A stretch of DNA of 64,000 bases from an uncultured Collinsella sp. (lineage in GTDB: Bacteria; Actinomycetota; Coriobacteriia; Coriobacteriales; Coriobacteriaceae): contig CABVDH010000001.1 of assembly GCA_902497065.1 (NCBI GenBank), positions 1 through 64,000 on the forward strand, given 5' to 3'. A program made the position numbers and the translations under genes. The notes under the pieces are model-generated. The model saw nothing but the letters and a program-made list of their open reading frames with translations. It did not search any database and was not told the DNA's origin. Positions 7,971 through 17,171 of the stretch are shown in pieces. Each line of letters starts with the position of its first letter. Position 1 is the first letter of the stretch.

Positions 7971-8688
7971 GGGGAAGGTCCTCTCCCTCGGCCATGCGGC
8001 CGAGCAGAATCGCGGTTACGGGACGCAGGTCCTCGGGCACCGTCACCTTAAGGTTATCGCGCGGGCTCTGGACGCAGCGGACGCGCCCACCCATGCGCTC
8101 GACCAGCGAAGAATCGTCGGTGCCGATAAAGCCCTCGGCGATGGCTGCGGTGTGGGCGCGCTTCATGGCGTCGACGCTAAAGATCTGCGGCGTCTGTGCG
8201 GCCCAATAAAGTTCGCGCGGCGGCGTCTCGACGATATTATCGCCGTCGACGATCTTGAGCGTGTCGATCGCGGGCTGGCCGCACACGACACCGTCGAGCG
8301 AGCGGTCGTCCACAAGCACGTCGATCGCATGATCGATGGCCTCGGTCGTGATGAGCGGACGAGCGCCGTCGTGAATGGCGACGTATTCAAAACCCGCCGG
8401 AACCGCATGCACACCGGCACGGGTGGAATCCTGGCGGGTCTCGCCGGCATCGGCAAAACTGATGGGCGTGTCATAGCCAAACGGGTCGATGGCCAGGCGG
8501 CGCATCTCGGCACGACGCTCGGCAGGACACACCACCACGATGTGGCCGACCTTATCGCTACGGTCAAATGCACGGATGGACCAGCTCATAAGCGGACGAC
8601 CCGCTACATTGACGAGCTGCTTGCCACCGGGGTTGCCAAAGCGCTGGCCGCTGCCACCGGCAACGACCACGGCGCATACGGGCGCCAT
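7960..8688 (-). CDS. ispD: 2-C-methyl-D-erythritol 4-phosphate cytidylyltransferase
   Basis: 242 aa. It attaches CMP to MEP. The nucleotide-binding start VVVAGGSGQRFG is followed by Lys23 (GGKQ). The IHDGARP motif and a C-terminal KVTVPEDL block also match the family. Its ATG overlaps the disA stop by one base (TAATG), so it is coupled to disA. IspE is encoded separately at 28553-29449. Confidence 0.96.
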   Translation of the reverse strand: MAPVCAVVVAGGSGQRFGNPGGKQLVNVAGRPLMSWSIRAFDRSDKVGHIVVVCPAERRAEMRRLAIDPFGYDTPISFADAGETRQDSTRAGVHAVPAGFEYVAIHDGARPLITTEAIDHAIDVLVDDRSLDGVVCGQPAIDTLKIVDGDNIVETPPRELYWAAQTPQIFSVDAMKRAHTAAIAEGFIGTDDSSLVERMGGRVRCVQSPRDNLKVTVPEDLRPVTAILLGRMAEGEDLPHVQ

Positions 8689-9755
8689 TATGCGTTCCCC
8701 TGTTTGGTGCCCTTCATGCGGTACAGGGAGTCCGCAAGAATGGCAGGGTTGTTAACGCCAAAGTCGCCCAGGCGCTCCGGATCCTCGCTGATGTCGTCCA
8801 TGAGTTCCTGCAGTGAGCCGTACTCATCGACAATCTTCTCGGCCACGCCGTCGCGCACGACGGACACGCGCGAAAGCGTGCGCAGGCCCAGTGGCGTCAT
8901 GACGGAGTCCTCGTCCAAGTCGTCATAGCCCAGAACTGCCGCCACGTGCTGCGGGTCGGACAGGTCCTTAGGCGTCATACGGCTCAGCTTGGCGCGAATC
9001 TTCTCGGCGTTGGCCTCAGAGGAATCGCTCGCGTAGTCGCGGATCATCAAGTCGTATTCGGTATCCATGCTGGAGCCCGCGAGCTGCTCGAGCTGCATCT
9101 GCACGAGCTTACCCTGGTTACCCAGCTTGACAATGCAATCCTTAAGCTCGGTCTTTGCCTGCTGCATGATCTCGAAGCTCGAGAAAATACCGGTAATGTC
9201 GGCGAGTGTGACGTAGTCGTCGAGCTCGAGGGCCGTCAGGCGCAGCAGGGAGCGATCGAGCGACTGACGGGTAGTCTGGAGCGTAGCGACGAGCTGGTTG
9301 ACCGAGCTCATGATGGTGGTGACGGGCTGGATCTCGTAGCTCTTGCCGTGGACGTACACGTTGACGACGGCGCGACGAGCCGAAACCGAGATCACGATGG
9401 CATCGGTGAGCACCGACATGCGAGCGGCAGTACGGTGACGCATGCCCGTCTCACTCGTGGCGAGCGAGGGATCGGGATTGAGGTGGAAGTTGGCGCGCAG
9501 GATCTGAGTGAGGTCGCCATCGATAACGATGGCGCCGTCCATCTTGGAAAGCTCGAACAGGCGGTTCGAGGTAAACGAAATGTTGAGCGGGAAGCCGTCG
9601 TTACCGGCAGCGAGCACGTTTTCGGTGTCGCCGACGCAGATAAGGGCGCCCAGGTGACCGGCGATGATCATGTCGAGGGCGGTGCGGATCGGCTGACCAG
9701 GTGCCGTCAGGCGGATGGCCTGTTCCATACGCTTTTGCAGCTCGTTCCTATCCAA
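8688..9755 (-). CDS. disA: DNA integrity scanning diadenylate cyclase DisA
   Basis: 355 aa. The N-terminal DAC domain condenses two ATP into c-di-AMP. The catalytic DGA is at 73-75 and the RHR motif at 106-108 (GMRHRTA). The middle is helical, and the C-terminus carries the helix-hairpin-helix DNA-binding region (about 290-350) that senses branched DNA. It is the first gene of the disA-ispD-ispF-cysS-rlmB-yacP run. I see no c-di-AMP riboswitch or other structured leader in the roughly 130 bp upstream. Confidence 0.95.
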   Translation of the reverse strand: MDRNELQKRMEQAIRLTAPGQPIRTALDMIIAGHLGALICVGDTENVLAAGNDGFPLNISFTSNRLFELSKMDGAIVIDGDLTQILRANFHLNPDPSLATSETGMRHRTAARMSVLTDAIVISVSARRAVVNVYVHGKSYEIQPVTTIMSSVNQLVATLQTTRQSLDRSLLRLTALELDDYVTLADITGIFSSFEIMQQAKTELKDCIVKLGNQGKLVQMQLEQLAGSSMDTEYDLMIRDYASDSSEANAEKIRAKLSRMTPKDLSDPQHVAAVLGYDDLDEDSVMTPLGLRTLSRVSVVRDGVAEKIVDEYGSLQELMDDISEDPERLGDFGVNNPAILADSLYRMKGTKQGNA

Positions 9756-9915
9756 GGCATCGCTCCCATCGTATACGCTCCATAAACGCTAAATAGTTTC
9801 TCACGGTTTGTCCCTGCGGCGCTTGCGAAATCCGATGCTTACAGAATGAGCGAACACAGCTGAGAGCCCAACCTAAATCAGCTGTTCATGTGGTAGCATC
9901 GGGATTCGCATAAAT

Positions 9916-10048
9916 GAGGGAGTAGTCGCGTGATCGGGTTCGCCTCCGGTGGCGCGGCAAGTCAACACACTGGCCAATGCGGCCTGGCTTGCCTTAATGA
10001 ACGAGACTCGTGGCTGTGCGCGCAACGCGTACGCCACGGGTCTTTTTT
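9916..10048 (+). promoter_or_regulatory. yybP-ykoY (Mn2+) riboswitch with intrinsic terminator
   Basis: The leader of mntP starts with gagggagtag (9916-9925), contains the ggcaagtcaac...ggcctggcttgcc helix and ends with acgagact (10001-10008), all hallmarks of the manganese aptamer. The terminator stem GACTCGTGGC (10005-10014) pairs with GCCACGGGTC (10033-10042), followed by six T (10043-10048). Its left arm starts inside the aptamer's closing strand. Metal binding should therefore hold that strand in P1, prevent the terminator and switch mntP on. Confidence 0.9.
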
Positions 10049-10101
10049 GTTACTCCCCCAAGAGGTACACGCGGGCCCGCCCGCAGAGAGGGAGCCAGAC
10101 T

Positions 10102-10680
10102 ATGGGACTCGCAGAGCTTGTGTTGCTCGCTATCGGCCTTTCTATGGACGCTTTTGCCGTATCCATCTGCAAGGGCCTTGGCATGAAAAGGATCAACCTT
10201 AAGGTCGCCGTGATACTCGGCCTGTTCTTTGGCGGTTTCCAGGCCGGCATGCCCGTAATTGGGTGGGCCCTTGGTAGCCAGTTCATGGGCATCATCAGCC
10301 CCATCGACCACTGGATCGCCTTTATCCTGCTCGCCTTTATCGGCGGCAAGATGCTGTGGGAAGCCTTTACTGAGGACGAGAACGAAGGCGACGGCAAGGA
10401 TGCCGAAAAGATCGACCTGGGCGAATATCTAATCCTTGCCATCGCCACCTCGATTGACGCGCTTGCCGTGGGCATCTCGTTTGCCGCGCTCTCGGTCGAT
10501 ATCGTTCCCGCCGTGTCGCTCATTGGCATCACGACCTTTGTCTTCTCCGTTGCCGGCGTAGCGATCGGCCACACCTTTGGCGCGCGCTACGAAAAGCCCG
10601 CCACCATCGTGGGTGGCGTCGTGCTCGTCCTCATCGGCCTCAAGATTTTGCTGGAGCATCTGGGGATTTTGGCGCTGTAA
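10102..10680 (+). CDS. mntP: Manganese efflux pump MntP
   Basis: 193 aa, six predicted transmembrane helices. The paired family motifs GLSMDAFAVS (Asp16) and ATSIDALAVG (Asp119) place the two conserved membrane aspartates needed for Mn2+ export. The ATG at 10102 gives the normal family length. The open frame extends upstream, but that part is the riboswitch and not protein. The upstream manganese riboswitch independently supports the function. Confidence 0.96.
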   Translation: MGLAELVLLAIGLSMDAFAVSICKGLGMKRINLKVAVILGLFFGGFQAGMPVIGWALGSQFMGIISPIDHWIAFILLAFIGGKMLWEAFTEDENEGDGKDAEKIDLGEYLILAIATSIDALAVGISFAALSVDIVPAVSLIGITTFVFSVAGVAIGHTFGARYEKPATIVGGVVLVLIGLKILLEHLGILAL

Positions 10681-10709
10681 AACACCCTTCAAAACTAAAC
10701 GTCCGGATG

Positions 10710-10742
10710 AGGCCTCATGCAGAGTTTTGCATGAGGCCTTTT
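10710..10742 (+). terminator. Intrinsic terminator of mntP
   Basis: AGGCCTCATGCA (10710-10721) pairs with TGCATGAGGCCT (10728-10739) over a 6-nt loop, followed by TTT. It separates mntP from the hipBA promoter. Confidence 0.85.
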
Positions 10743-10744
10743 CA

Positions 10745-10785
10745 TGCAGACTTTTGCATGTCATACTATGATGCAAAAGTCTGCA
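10745..10785. promoter_or_regulatory. Palindromic operator of hipBA
   Basis: TGCAGACTTTTGCAT (10745-10759) and its exact reverse complement (10771-10785) flank an 11-bp centre containing CATACTAT, a possible -10 box. It lies 15 bp before the hipB start. Binding by HipB, alone or with HipA, is the expected autoregulation for this family and is inferred here. Confidence 0.75.
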
Positions 10786-10800
10786 CGTTAGGAGATCGCC

Positions 10801-11232
10801 GTGGATACCCTTCCCATCACCACACCGCGCCAAGCTGGCATCTACGTGCGCCAGGCACGCGAGGCTCAGGGTCTCACCCGTGCCGCCCTCGCTAATAAGG
10901 CCGGTGTTTCGGAGCGCCTGCTCGCATCGCTCGAGCTGGGAGATGCCACGGGCATTCGGCTCGACAAGCTGTTGACCGTCTTTAACGCACTCGGCATAGG
11001 TCTCTTTGCGCAAAGCGATAACGACTCCATCGCATCGCCCTCCGAACATCCGATGACGATAGCGGACCTCCCTATCGCGAACTCGAATGCCCTGCCAAAG
11101 CCAAGCGTAGGCAGACGACCCGCTCGACAAGGAACGCCAGCTTTCTATGGTGCCTTGCTGGCCCAAATCGCAGCCGAGCAAGGCCTTTCCGGCACTTCAG
11201 ACCTCTCCTTTGGCTGTAAGGTTGTGAAATAA
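10801..11232 (+). CDS. hipB: HipB-like antitoxin, XRE-family HTH
   Basis: 143 aa with a GTG start preceded by AGGAG. Residues about 9-65 form an XRE helix-turn-helix (IYVRQAREAQGLTRAALANK, then AGVSERLLASLELG). The C-terminal half is longer than a minimal HipB, is rich in Pro and Ala, and may contact HipA. It should repress its own operon through the palindrome at 10745-10785 and neutralise the HipA encoded next. The stop codon directly abuts the hipA ATG (TAAATG), so the two are translationally coupled. Confidence 0.82.
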   Translation: MDTLPITTPRQAGIYVRQAREAQGLTRAALANKAGVSERLLASLELGDATGIRLDKLLTVFNALGIGLFAQSDNDSIASPSEHPMTIADLPIANSNALPKPSVGRRPARQGTPAFYGALLAQIAAEQGLSGTSDLSFGCKVVK

Positions 11233-12537
11233 ATGGCAGAAATGGAGCTTGCGACCCTCATTTGTGGCGAAATCGCCGGCACCCTCCGGCAAGACGAGCA
11301 TGGACTCTGCAGCTTTGTATACGCCCCAACCTATCGCGGAGCACCGCTATCGTTAACAATGCCGCTTTCCAATCGCACATATGGCCATAACATCGTCCGC
11401 CCGTTCCTATTTGGCCTTTTGCCCGACAGTCAAGAGCAGCGTCGCGCTATTGCCACCGAGCATGATGTTGCATCCAACAACCCCGTCGCCCTCTTGTGCC
11501 ATATCGGTCTTGACTGCGCGGGGGCCGTTCAGTTTTGTCGAGCCGATCAATTAGATGCCGCCCACGGCAGGGTCTCAGCATACCGCCCGCTTACCAATTC
11601 TCAAATCGCTCACAAGCTCAAAGCAATTCGCGATGACGAAAGAGAGACATGGATGGGCTCCAACGAAAGCTGGTCCCTGGGCGGCAACCAAGGCAAATTT
11701 GCACTAGCTTGGCATGATGGACAATGGTGCGAATGTCTAGGGTCATCCCCCACTACCCATATCTTCAAAAATGGTGTCGTTGGGTTCAAACATCAGGCCT
11801 TAAACGAATTCGTCTGCATGAAAACAGCTCGGCGTGTTGGCATTCCAACTGCCAACGTCTCCTATTGCACATTTGAAGACGAAGCTGCGCTCGTCGTTGA
11901 ACGGTACGACAGAATGGTCAATAGCAGCGGAAATATCGAAAGGCTGCATCAGGAGGACTTTTGCCAGGCACTCGGTGTATTGCCAACCCAGAAATACACC
12001 GCCGACGGAGGACCAACTACACGAGACATCCAAGAACGACTGATTAACACAGTCCCCCACCACATGAATCTTGTGCTTTTTACCTATATGTTGTTCTATA
12101 ACGCCATTATCGGAGCGCCTGACGCACACGCTAAAAACTACTCGCTCATCCTAGGCAAAGGCACAAACGCGGCGCTCGCACCCATGTACGATGTCGCATC
12201 GGGCTTAGCATACGAACGTATGCGGCGAAAAGCGCGCCTCGCCATGAGCGTTGGCGGCGAAAATCGTGTGGGGCGAATCGGTCCAGGCGCTATCCGCCGA
12301 TACCACGGTATGGGCGATCCCGCGCTGGAGGCGGCGCTTACCGATGCCGGGCTATCCGAGAAGTTTTGCTTTGCGACCATGATGGACCTCGCCTACGAGG
12401 TACCCATTTGCATGGAAGAGGTCATGGACGAATACGCCGACCTGCCCGGCATGGCGGACCTGCGCGAGCATATGCTCGGCCCCGTCCGCGAAAACTGCCA
12501 GCGCACCCTCGACCTCATCAAGGCGGATATGGGCTAG
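11233..12537 (+). CDS. hipA: HipA-family Ser/Thr kinase toxin
   Basis: 434 aa, full length for HipA. The N-terminal HipA domain (about 1-100) is followed by the loop SLGGNQGKFALAW (148-160), equivalent to the autophosphorylation/P-loop region. Lys179 (HIFKN) and Glu192 (NEF) fit ATP anchoring. The catalytic loop is GAPDAHAKNYS (294-304) with Asp297 and Asn302, and the metal-binding Asp320 is in MYDVAS. Characterised HipA kinases phosphorylate aminoacyl-tRNA synthetases such as GltX; the target here is unknown. Codons are less GC-biased than in the core genes around it, consistent with horizontal acquisition. All catalytic residues look intact. Confidence 0.9.
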   Translation: MAEMELATLICGEIAGTLRQDEHGLCSFVYAPTYRGAPLSLTMPLSNRTYGHNIVRPFLFGLLPDSQEQRRAIATEHDVASNNPVALLCHIGLDCAGAVQFCRADQLDAAHGRVSAYRPLTNSQIAHKLKAIRDDERETWMGSNESWSLGGNQGKFALAWHDGQWCECLGSSPTTHIFKNGVVGFKHQALNEFVCMKTARRVGIPTANVSYCTFEDEAALVVERYDRMVNSSGNIERLHQEDFCQALGVLPTQKYTADGGPTTRDIQERLINTVPHHMNLVLFTYMLFYNAIIGAPDAHAKNYSLILGKGTNAALAPMYDVASGLAYERMRRKARLAMSVGGENRVGRIGPGAIRRYHGMGDPALEAALTDAGLSEKFCFATMMDLAYEVPICMEEVMDEYADLPGMADLREHMLGPVRENCQRTLDLIKADMG

Positions 12538-12568
12538 ACGCCAATCAATTTCCCATTTCTTAAAAGAA

Positions 12569-12609
12569 GAGAGGGGGCACCCGTCGCAAAAGCTCGGATG
12601 CCCCCTCTC
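12569..12609. terminator. Bidirectional terminator between hipA and pepD
   Basis: GAGAGGGGGCA (12569-12579) pairs with TGCCCCCTCTC (12599-12609). It sits between convergent genes, with A-rich sequence to the left serving the minus strand (tcttctttt). Confidence 0.85.
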
Positions 12610-12664
12610 GTAATGTCATTTGCAATCCGCTAGCACGTAGCTCAGACTGCTGCTAGCGCAACCT

Positions 12665-14122
12665 TTACGCAGCGAGGCGCTTGAGGACGTCGATGAGCAG
12701 CTCGTAGAAGCGCTCGGCAGAAGCGAGCTCCATGCTCTCGTCCGGGGTGTGGACATCGGAGAGCGTCGGGCCCACGGCGATGGCGTCCAGGCCGTGCAGG
12801 GCCTCGGCAAACAGGCCGCACTCAAGGCCGGCGTGAATGGACTCGATGCGCAGCTCGGAGCCAAAGAGCTCGCGATAGCTCTCGACAAAGACGTCGCGGA
12901 CCGGCGAATGCTCGGCATAGCTCCAGCCGGGATACTCGAACTCAAACTTGGCGTCGAAGCCCAGGACATCGGCCAGTGTCTGCAGGCGGTCCTTGAACTC
13001 GTTCTGCAGCGAGGTGATCGAGGAGCGCGGGGACAGCATGATCTTGACCTCGTCGTCAGAAGTGGCAACCACACCGATGTTGGAGGACACCTCGACGGAG
13101 CCGTCGGTGGCGACGTTGCGGCGAATCACGCCGTTAGGGGCAAGACGCAGAGCGCGGATGAGGGCAAGCGCAGACTTCTGGTCCATGGCCTCGACCTCGG
13201 TGTCGTCGGCAATCTCGACGGTGCAGGTAAAGCCGGGGTCGAAGACCTCGAGCTCGGCGGTGACGTCGGCGATGATGCCCTTTGCGATCTGGGCCGCGGC
13301 CTCGGCGGCAGCGTGGTCGGCGTAGACCAGCTCGGCCTTGCACTCACGGTTGATGGCGTTGTCCTTGGTGCCACCGTTAAAGCTAACGATGGCGGGCTCG
13401 CCGGCAACCATCAGGCGGTCGATGATGCGGGCCATGATGAGGTTGCCGTTGCCGCGCTCCAGGTGGATATCACTGCCGGAGTGACCGCCCAGCAGGCCGG
13501 AGATGTCAAGCGTGAGGGTGCTACCGGTCTTATGCTCGCGCGCGATCGGGCAGGTGTAGGTAACGACGACGCCGCCGGCGCAGCTGACGGTGGCAACGCC
13601 CTCTTCCTCGGAGTCAAGGTTAATCATGGTGCGGGCGCTAATCTGGGACTTGTCGAGCGTCTCGGCGCCGACCAGGCCAGTCTCCTCGTCGGTGGTGAAT
13701 ACGCACTCGAGGGCCGGATGAGCAATCGAATCGTCGTTGAGCACGGTAAGCATAAGCGCGACGGCGATACCGTTGTCGGCGCCCAGGGTGGTGCCGTTAG
13801 CGGTGAGGACGCCGTCCTTGACGACCAGGTCGATACCATCGGTCGTAAAGTCGTGCTCAACGGAGCCCAGCTTGTCGCACACCATGTCGATATGGCCCTG
13901 CAGCATCACGGTCGGGGCATTCTCGGCACCGGCAGATGCGGACTTGCGAATGATGACGTTGTAGACCTCGTCCTGGTACACATCGAGGCCGCGCTCCTTG
14001 GCAAACGCAACCAAGAAATCGCTGATGCCCTTCTCGTTGCCAGACCCGCGGGGAATCGCGCTGACCTCCTCAAAGAAATGGAACAGCTGGGCGGGCTCGT
14101 AGCCGGTGATCTTGTAGTCCAT
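12665..14122 (-). CDS. pepD: Aminoacyl-histidine (beta-Ala-His) dipeptidase, M20C family
   Basis: 485 aa cytosolic zinc peptidase hydrolysing Xaa-His dipeptides. The di-zinc site is visible: GHIDM (His77, Asp79), LGADNG (Asp116) and TTDEETG (catalytic Glu146, zinc Glu147). Later zinc-ligand motifs are NLDSEEEG and HAGLECG near the C-terminus. A lid/dimerisation insert occupies the middle, as in PepD. The start at 14122 has a strong AAGGAGG 5 nt upstream, which favours it over in-frame starts up to 35 codons earlier. Confidence 0.93.
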   Translation of the reverse strand: MDYKITGYEPAQLFHFFEEVSAIPRGSGNEKGISDFLVAFAKERGLDVYQDEVYNVIIRKSASAGAENAPTVMLQGHIDMVCDKLGSVEHDFTTDGIDLVVKDGVLTANGTTLGADNGIAVALMLTVLNDDSIAHPALECVFTTDEETGLVGAETLDKSQISARTMINLDSEEEGVATVSCAGGVVVTYTCPIAREHKTGSTLTLDISGLLGGHSGSDIHLERGNGNLIMARIIDRLMVAGEPAIVSFNGGTKDNAINRECKAELVYADHAAAEAAAQIAKGIIADVTAELEVFDPGFTCTVEIADDTEVEAMDQKSALALIRALRLAPNGVIRRNVATDGSVEVSSNIGVVATSDDEVKIMLSPRSSITSLQNEFKDRLQTLADVLGFDAKFEFEYPGWSYAEHSPVRDVFVESYRELFGSELRIESIHAGLECGLFAEALHGLDAIAVGPTLSDVHTPDESMELASAERFYELLIDVLKRLAA

Positions 14123-14279
14123 GGTGCCTCCTTGGCGCAACTGGTTAGACAGTAAGACATGCGACTTGTATATTCCCAGACTTCGTTTGCATAAACCAGT
14201 CGAAAACGCCGAGCGTTCTCGCATCATCGGCTAACGGTGGACCGTATAGCGCAACGGTCACAACTTCCGCAGCTCTACA

Positions 14280-14311
14280 AATCGAGGCGCCCTTTCCGGA
14301 GCGCCTCGATT
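14280..14311 (-). terminator. Probable terminator of clpC
   Basis: AATCGAGGCGC (14280-14290) pairs perfectly with GCGCCTCGATT (14301-14311). On the minus strand it is followed by tgtagagc, a weak T tract. It lies 26 nt past the clpC stop. Confidence 0.65.
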
Positions 14312-14336
14312 GCACAGATCAAATTGTCGCCACGCC

Positions 14337-16979
14337 CTACAGCGCGCCGGAACCGGCTTGCATCATGCCGCCGGGGCCCGAGGTCACGCCGCCGCTCACG
14401 GGCGAGGCGTTGCCGGTGTGCGGTGCCGCCGGGACGGTATCGCCACCGAGTGTGCCCGCCGGACGCTGTGCCGGGATCTCGCCCGTGCCGTGGCTAAAGA
14501 CAAACTTGCCATCGGCCACGTCGCACAGGACGGTATCGCCCTCGCCCCACTCGCCGGCCAGAAGCTCCTCGGACAGCGGGTCCTCGATGAGCTTTTGAAT
14601 GGCGCGGCGCAGCGGACGCGCACCGTTGGTGAGGTCGGTGCCCTCGGCCACGATCTTGTCATAGGCCGCATCGGTGAGCTTGATGTTCATGCCGTTTGCG
14701 ATCAGGCGCTGGCGCAGATCGTCCACCAGCAGGTGCGCAATCTTGGTCAGGTTCTCGCCCGAGAGCTTCTGGAACACCACGATGTCGTCGATACGGTTGA
14801 GCAGCTCGGGGCGGAACAGGCGCTTGAGCTCGCCCATCGCGCGGCCGCGGATCTCACTCGAGGTGAGGCCCTGCTCGCCGGTGGTGCCAAAGCCAACGCT
14901 CGCATCCTGCGCGATCTCGCGGGCGCCCACGTTTGACGTCATGATGATCACCGTATTGCGGAAGTCGACCGTCTTGCCCTGGCTATCGGTCAGACGGCCC
15001 TCCTCCAACACCTGCAGCAGGATATTGAAGATGTCGGGGTGCGCCTTCTCGATCTCGTCGAACAGCACGACCGAGTACGGGTGACGGCGAACAGCCTTGG
15101 TGAGCTGGCCGCCCTCGTCGTGGCCCACATAGCCCGGGGGGCTACCGATGAGCTTGGAGACCTCGAACTCACTGCCAAACTCCGACATATCGAAGCTGAT
15201 GAGCGCGTCCTTGCTGCCAAAGAGATACTCGGCGAGCGTCTTGGCGAGCTCGGTCTTGCCTGTGCCGGTGGGACCAAGGAAGATAAAGCTGCCACCGGGA
15301 CGACGCGGGTCCTTGAGCGGCGAGCGGCTGCGGCGCACGGCCTTGGCGACGGCCTCGACTGCCTCATCCTGGCCGATGATGCGCGTCTTGAGCACGCTTT
15401 CGGTCTGCAGCAGGCGCCGGCTCTCGCTCTCGGTGAGCGAGGAAACCGGCACGCCCGAGGTCACGGACACGATGTCGGCAATCTGGGAGACATCGATGGT
15501 GAGCGGGCTGGCGTCGAGCTCGGCCGTCCAGGCAGCCTTGGCCTCGGCGAGCTCAATCTCGGCAGCCTTTTGCTGCTCGGTGATCTCGGCGGCCTTGTTC
15601 ATGTCGTCGCTCTCGGTGGCCTCCTGCGCGGCGGCCTTAAGCTCCTCCACGCGATGCTCGGCCTCGCGCACCGGCTCGGGCGCGCGGTTGGCGGCGATGC
15701 GGGCGCGGGCGCCGGCCTCGTCAATGAGGTCGATGGCCTTATCGGGCAGGAAGCGATCCTGGATGTAGCGGTCGGAGAGGTTCGCGGCGGCCTCGATAGC
15801 ACCCTGCGTATAGCGCACATGGTGGTGCTCCTCGTAGCGCGGCTTGAGCGCGGTCAGGATCTTGACCGTGTCCTCGACGCTCGGCTCCTCGACATCGATG
15901 GTCTGGAAGCGACGCTCGAAGGCCGGGTCCTTGGTGAGGTACTTGCGGAATTCCTCGGCCGTGGTGGCGCCGATAATCTGGAAGGCACCGCGCGCGAGCA
16001 CGGGCTTGAGCATGGAGCTTGCATCGATGGATCCCTCGGCAGAACCGGCACCGATGATGGTGTGCATCTCGTCGATAAACAGGATGACGTCGTCGGCTTC
16101 GGTTGCCTCCTGGATCACGTTCTTGAGGCGCTCCTCGAACTCACCGCGATACTTGGCGCCCGCGACAAGACCCGGCAGATCGAGCGTCCAGATGTTCTGG
16201 TTCATAAGGTTCTCGGGCACGTTGCCGGCAGCGATCTGCTGTGCCAGGCCCTCGACGATGGCCGTCTTGCCCACGCCGGGGTCACCCAAGATAAGCGGGT
16301 TGTTCTTGGTGCGGCGCGAAAGGATCTCCATCATGCGCTGGACTTCCTTTTCGCGACCGATCACGGGGTCGAGCTTACCGTCGCGTGCCTTCTGCGTAAG
16401 GTTGGTGGCGAACTGCTTGAGCGTGTCGGTGCCGCTCCCCTTTTGCTGCGAGGCGTCCGAGCCGCTAAAGAACGGCAGGCCCGCACCGGGACGCCCAGCA
16501 CCGGCGCCGGCGAGTGGGCGCTTCTTGTCCTGATCCTTGGCGGTAAGCTTCTCGATGGCTTTTTTGATGGAAGCGGACGACACGCCCAGGCGCATGAGGA
16601 TGTCCATGGCCATACCGTTGCCCTCTTCGACGATACCGATGAGCAGGTGCTCGGTCGACACATAGGTCTGGTTGTTCTCGCGCGCCACGCGGAAGGAGCG
16701 CTCCATCACGCTGATGACGAGTGGCGTAAAGGCGAGCTTGGCGGCCTCGGTCTCCTCGCTGGGCTCGGGAACGGTGGTCTGGACCTCCTTGAGCGTGTCC
16801 ATGATGTCGTCGTAGGAGATGTCGAGCGAGCGCAGCGCCTCGGCGGCGATGCCCTCGTCCTCCTTGGCGAGCGCGAGCAGCAGATGCTCGGTTCCCACCT
16901 TATTTGAATGAAGATCGAGCGCCTCCTGCTTGGCCATGGACATGACCTTGCGCGCGCGATCGGTAAATCTATCTAACAT
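14337..16979 (-). CDS. clpC: ATP-dependent Clp protease ATPase subunit ClpC
   Basis: 880 aa Hsp100 unfoldase that feeds substrates to ClpP. The N-domain double repeat occupies about 1-145. D1 Walker A is GDPGVGKT (232-239). A UVR-like coiled middle segment (VEELKAAAQEATESDD) separates D1 from D2, and D2 Walker A is GPTGTGKT. The ClpP-docking region precedes a C-terminal Gly/Pro/Ala-rich tail of about 60 residues that is longer than in standard ClpC. The start at 16979 was chosen for AAGGAAA upstream and because LDRFTDRARKVM is the usual ClpC N-terminus. I see no CtsR, McsA or McsB genes beside it. Confidence 0.94.
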   Translation of the reverse strand: MLDRFTDRARKVMSMAKQEALDLHSNKVGTEHLLLALAKEDEGIAAEALRSLDISYDDIMDTLKEVQTTVPEPSEETEAAKLAFTPLVISVMERSFRVARENNQTYVSTEHLLIGIVEEGNGMAMDILMRLGVSSASIKKAIEKLTAKDQDKKRPLAGAGAGRPGAGLPFFSGSDASQQKGSGTDTLKQFATNLTQKARDGKLDPVIGREKEVQRMMEILSRRTKNNPLILGDPGVGKTAIVEGLAQQIAAGNVPENLMNQNIWTLDLPGLVAGAKYRGEFEERLKNVIQEATEADDVILFIDEMHTIIGAGSAEGSIDASSMLKPVLARGAFQIIGATTAEEFRKYLTKDPAFERRFQTIDVEEPSVEDTVKILTALKPRYEEHHHVRYTQGAIEAAANLSDRYIQDRFLPDKAIDLIDEAGARARIAANRAPEPVREAEHRVEELKAAAQEATESDDMNKAAEITEQQKAAEIELAEAKAAWTAELDASPLTIDVSQIADIVSVTSGVPVSSLTESESRRLLQTESVLKTRIIGQDEAVEAVAKAVRRSRSPLKDPRRPGGSFIFLGPTGTGKTELAKTLAEYLFGSKDALISFDMSEFGSEFEVSKLIGSPPGYVGHDEGGQLTKAVRRHPYSVVLFDEIEKAHPDIFNILLQVLEEGRLTDSQGKTVDFRNTVIIMTSNVGAREIAQDASVGFGTTGEQGLTSSEIRGRAMGELKRLFRPELLNRIDDIVVFQKLSGENLTKIAHLLVDDLRQRLIANGMNIKLTDAAYDKIVAEGTDLTNGARPLRRAIQKLIEDPLSEELLAGEWGEGDTVLCDVADGKFVFSHGTGEIPAQRPAGTLGGDTVPAAPHTGNASPVSGGVTSGPGGMMQAGSGAL

Positions 16980-17171
16980 GCTCGTTTCCTTACATGAGTT
17001 CATCGAAATCAAAACGCCCGCCCGTCGGCGGCGCTTTTGTCTCTTTACCCACAGGTTGTCTATGTTAACAGCTGGAGGAATATCTATAAACCCGGCTCAC
17101 ATGAATGCAGGTTATGACCGCATCGCGGGACTCACCGCGCGATGCGCGACAGGCGCCCCGCAAGAGAAACC

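Noticed and set aside
9949..10101. N-terminal extension of MntP
   Set aside because: The first 51 codons coincide with the manganese riboswitch and terminator; the internal ATG gives the normal MntP start and length.
15039..16907. 622-codon open frame antisense to clpC
   Set aside because: It lies entirely over ClpC, whose motifs are all intact; composition is Leu/Gly/Val/Asp biased as expected for a shadow.
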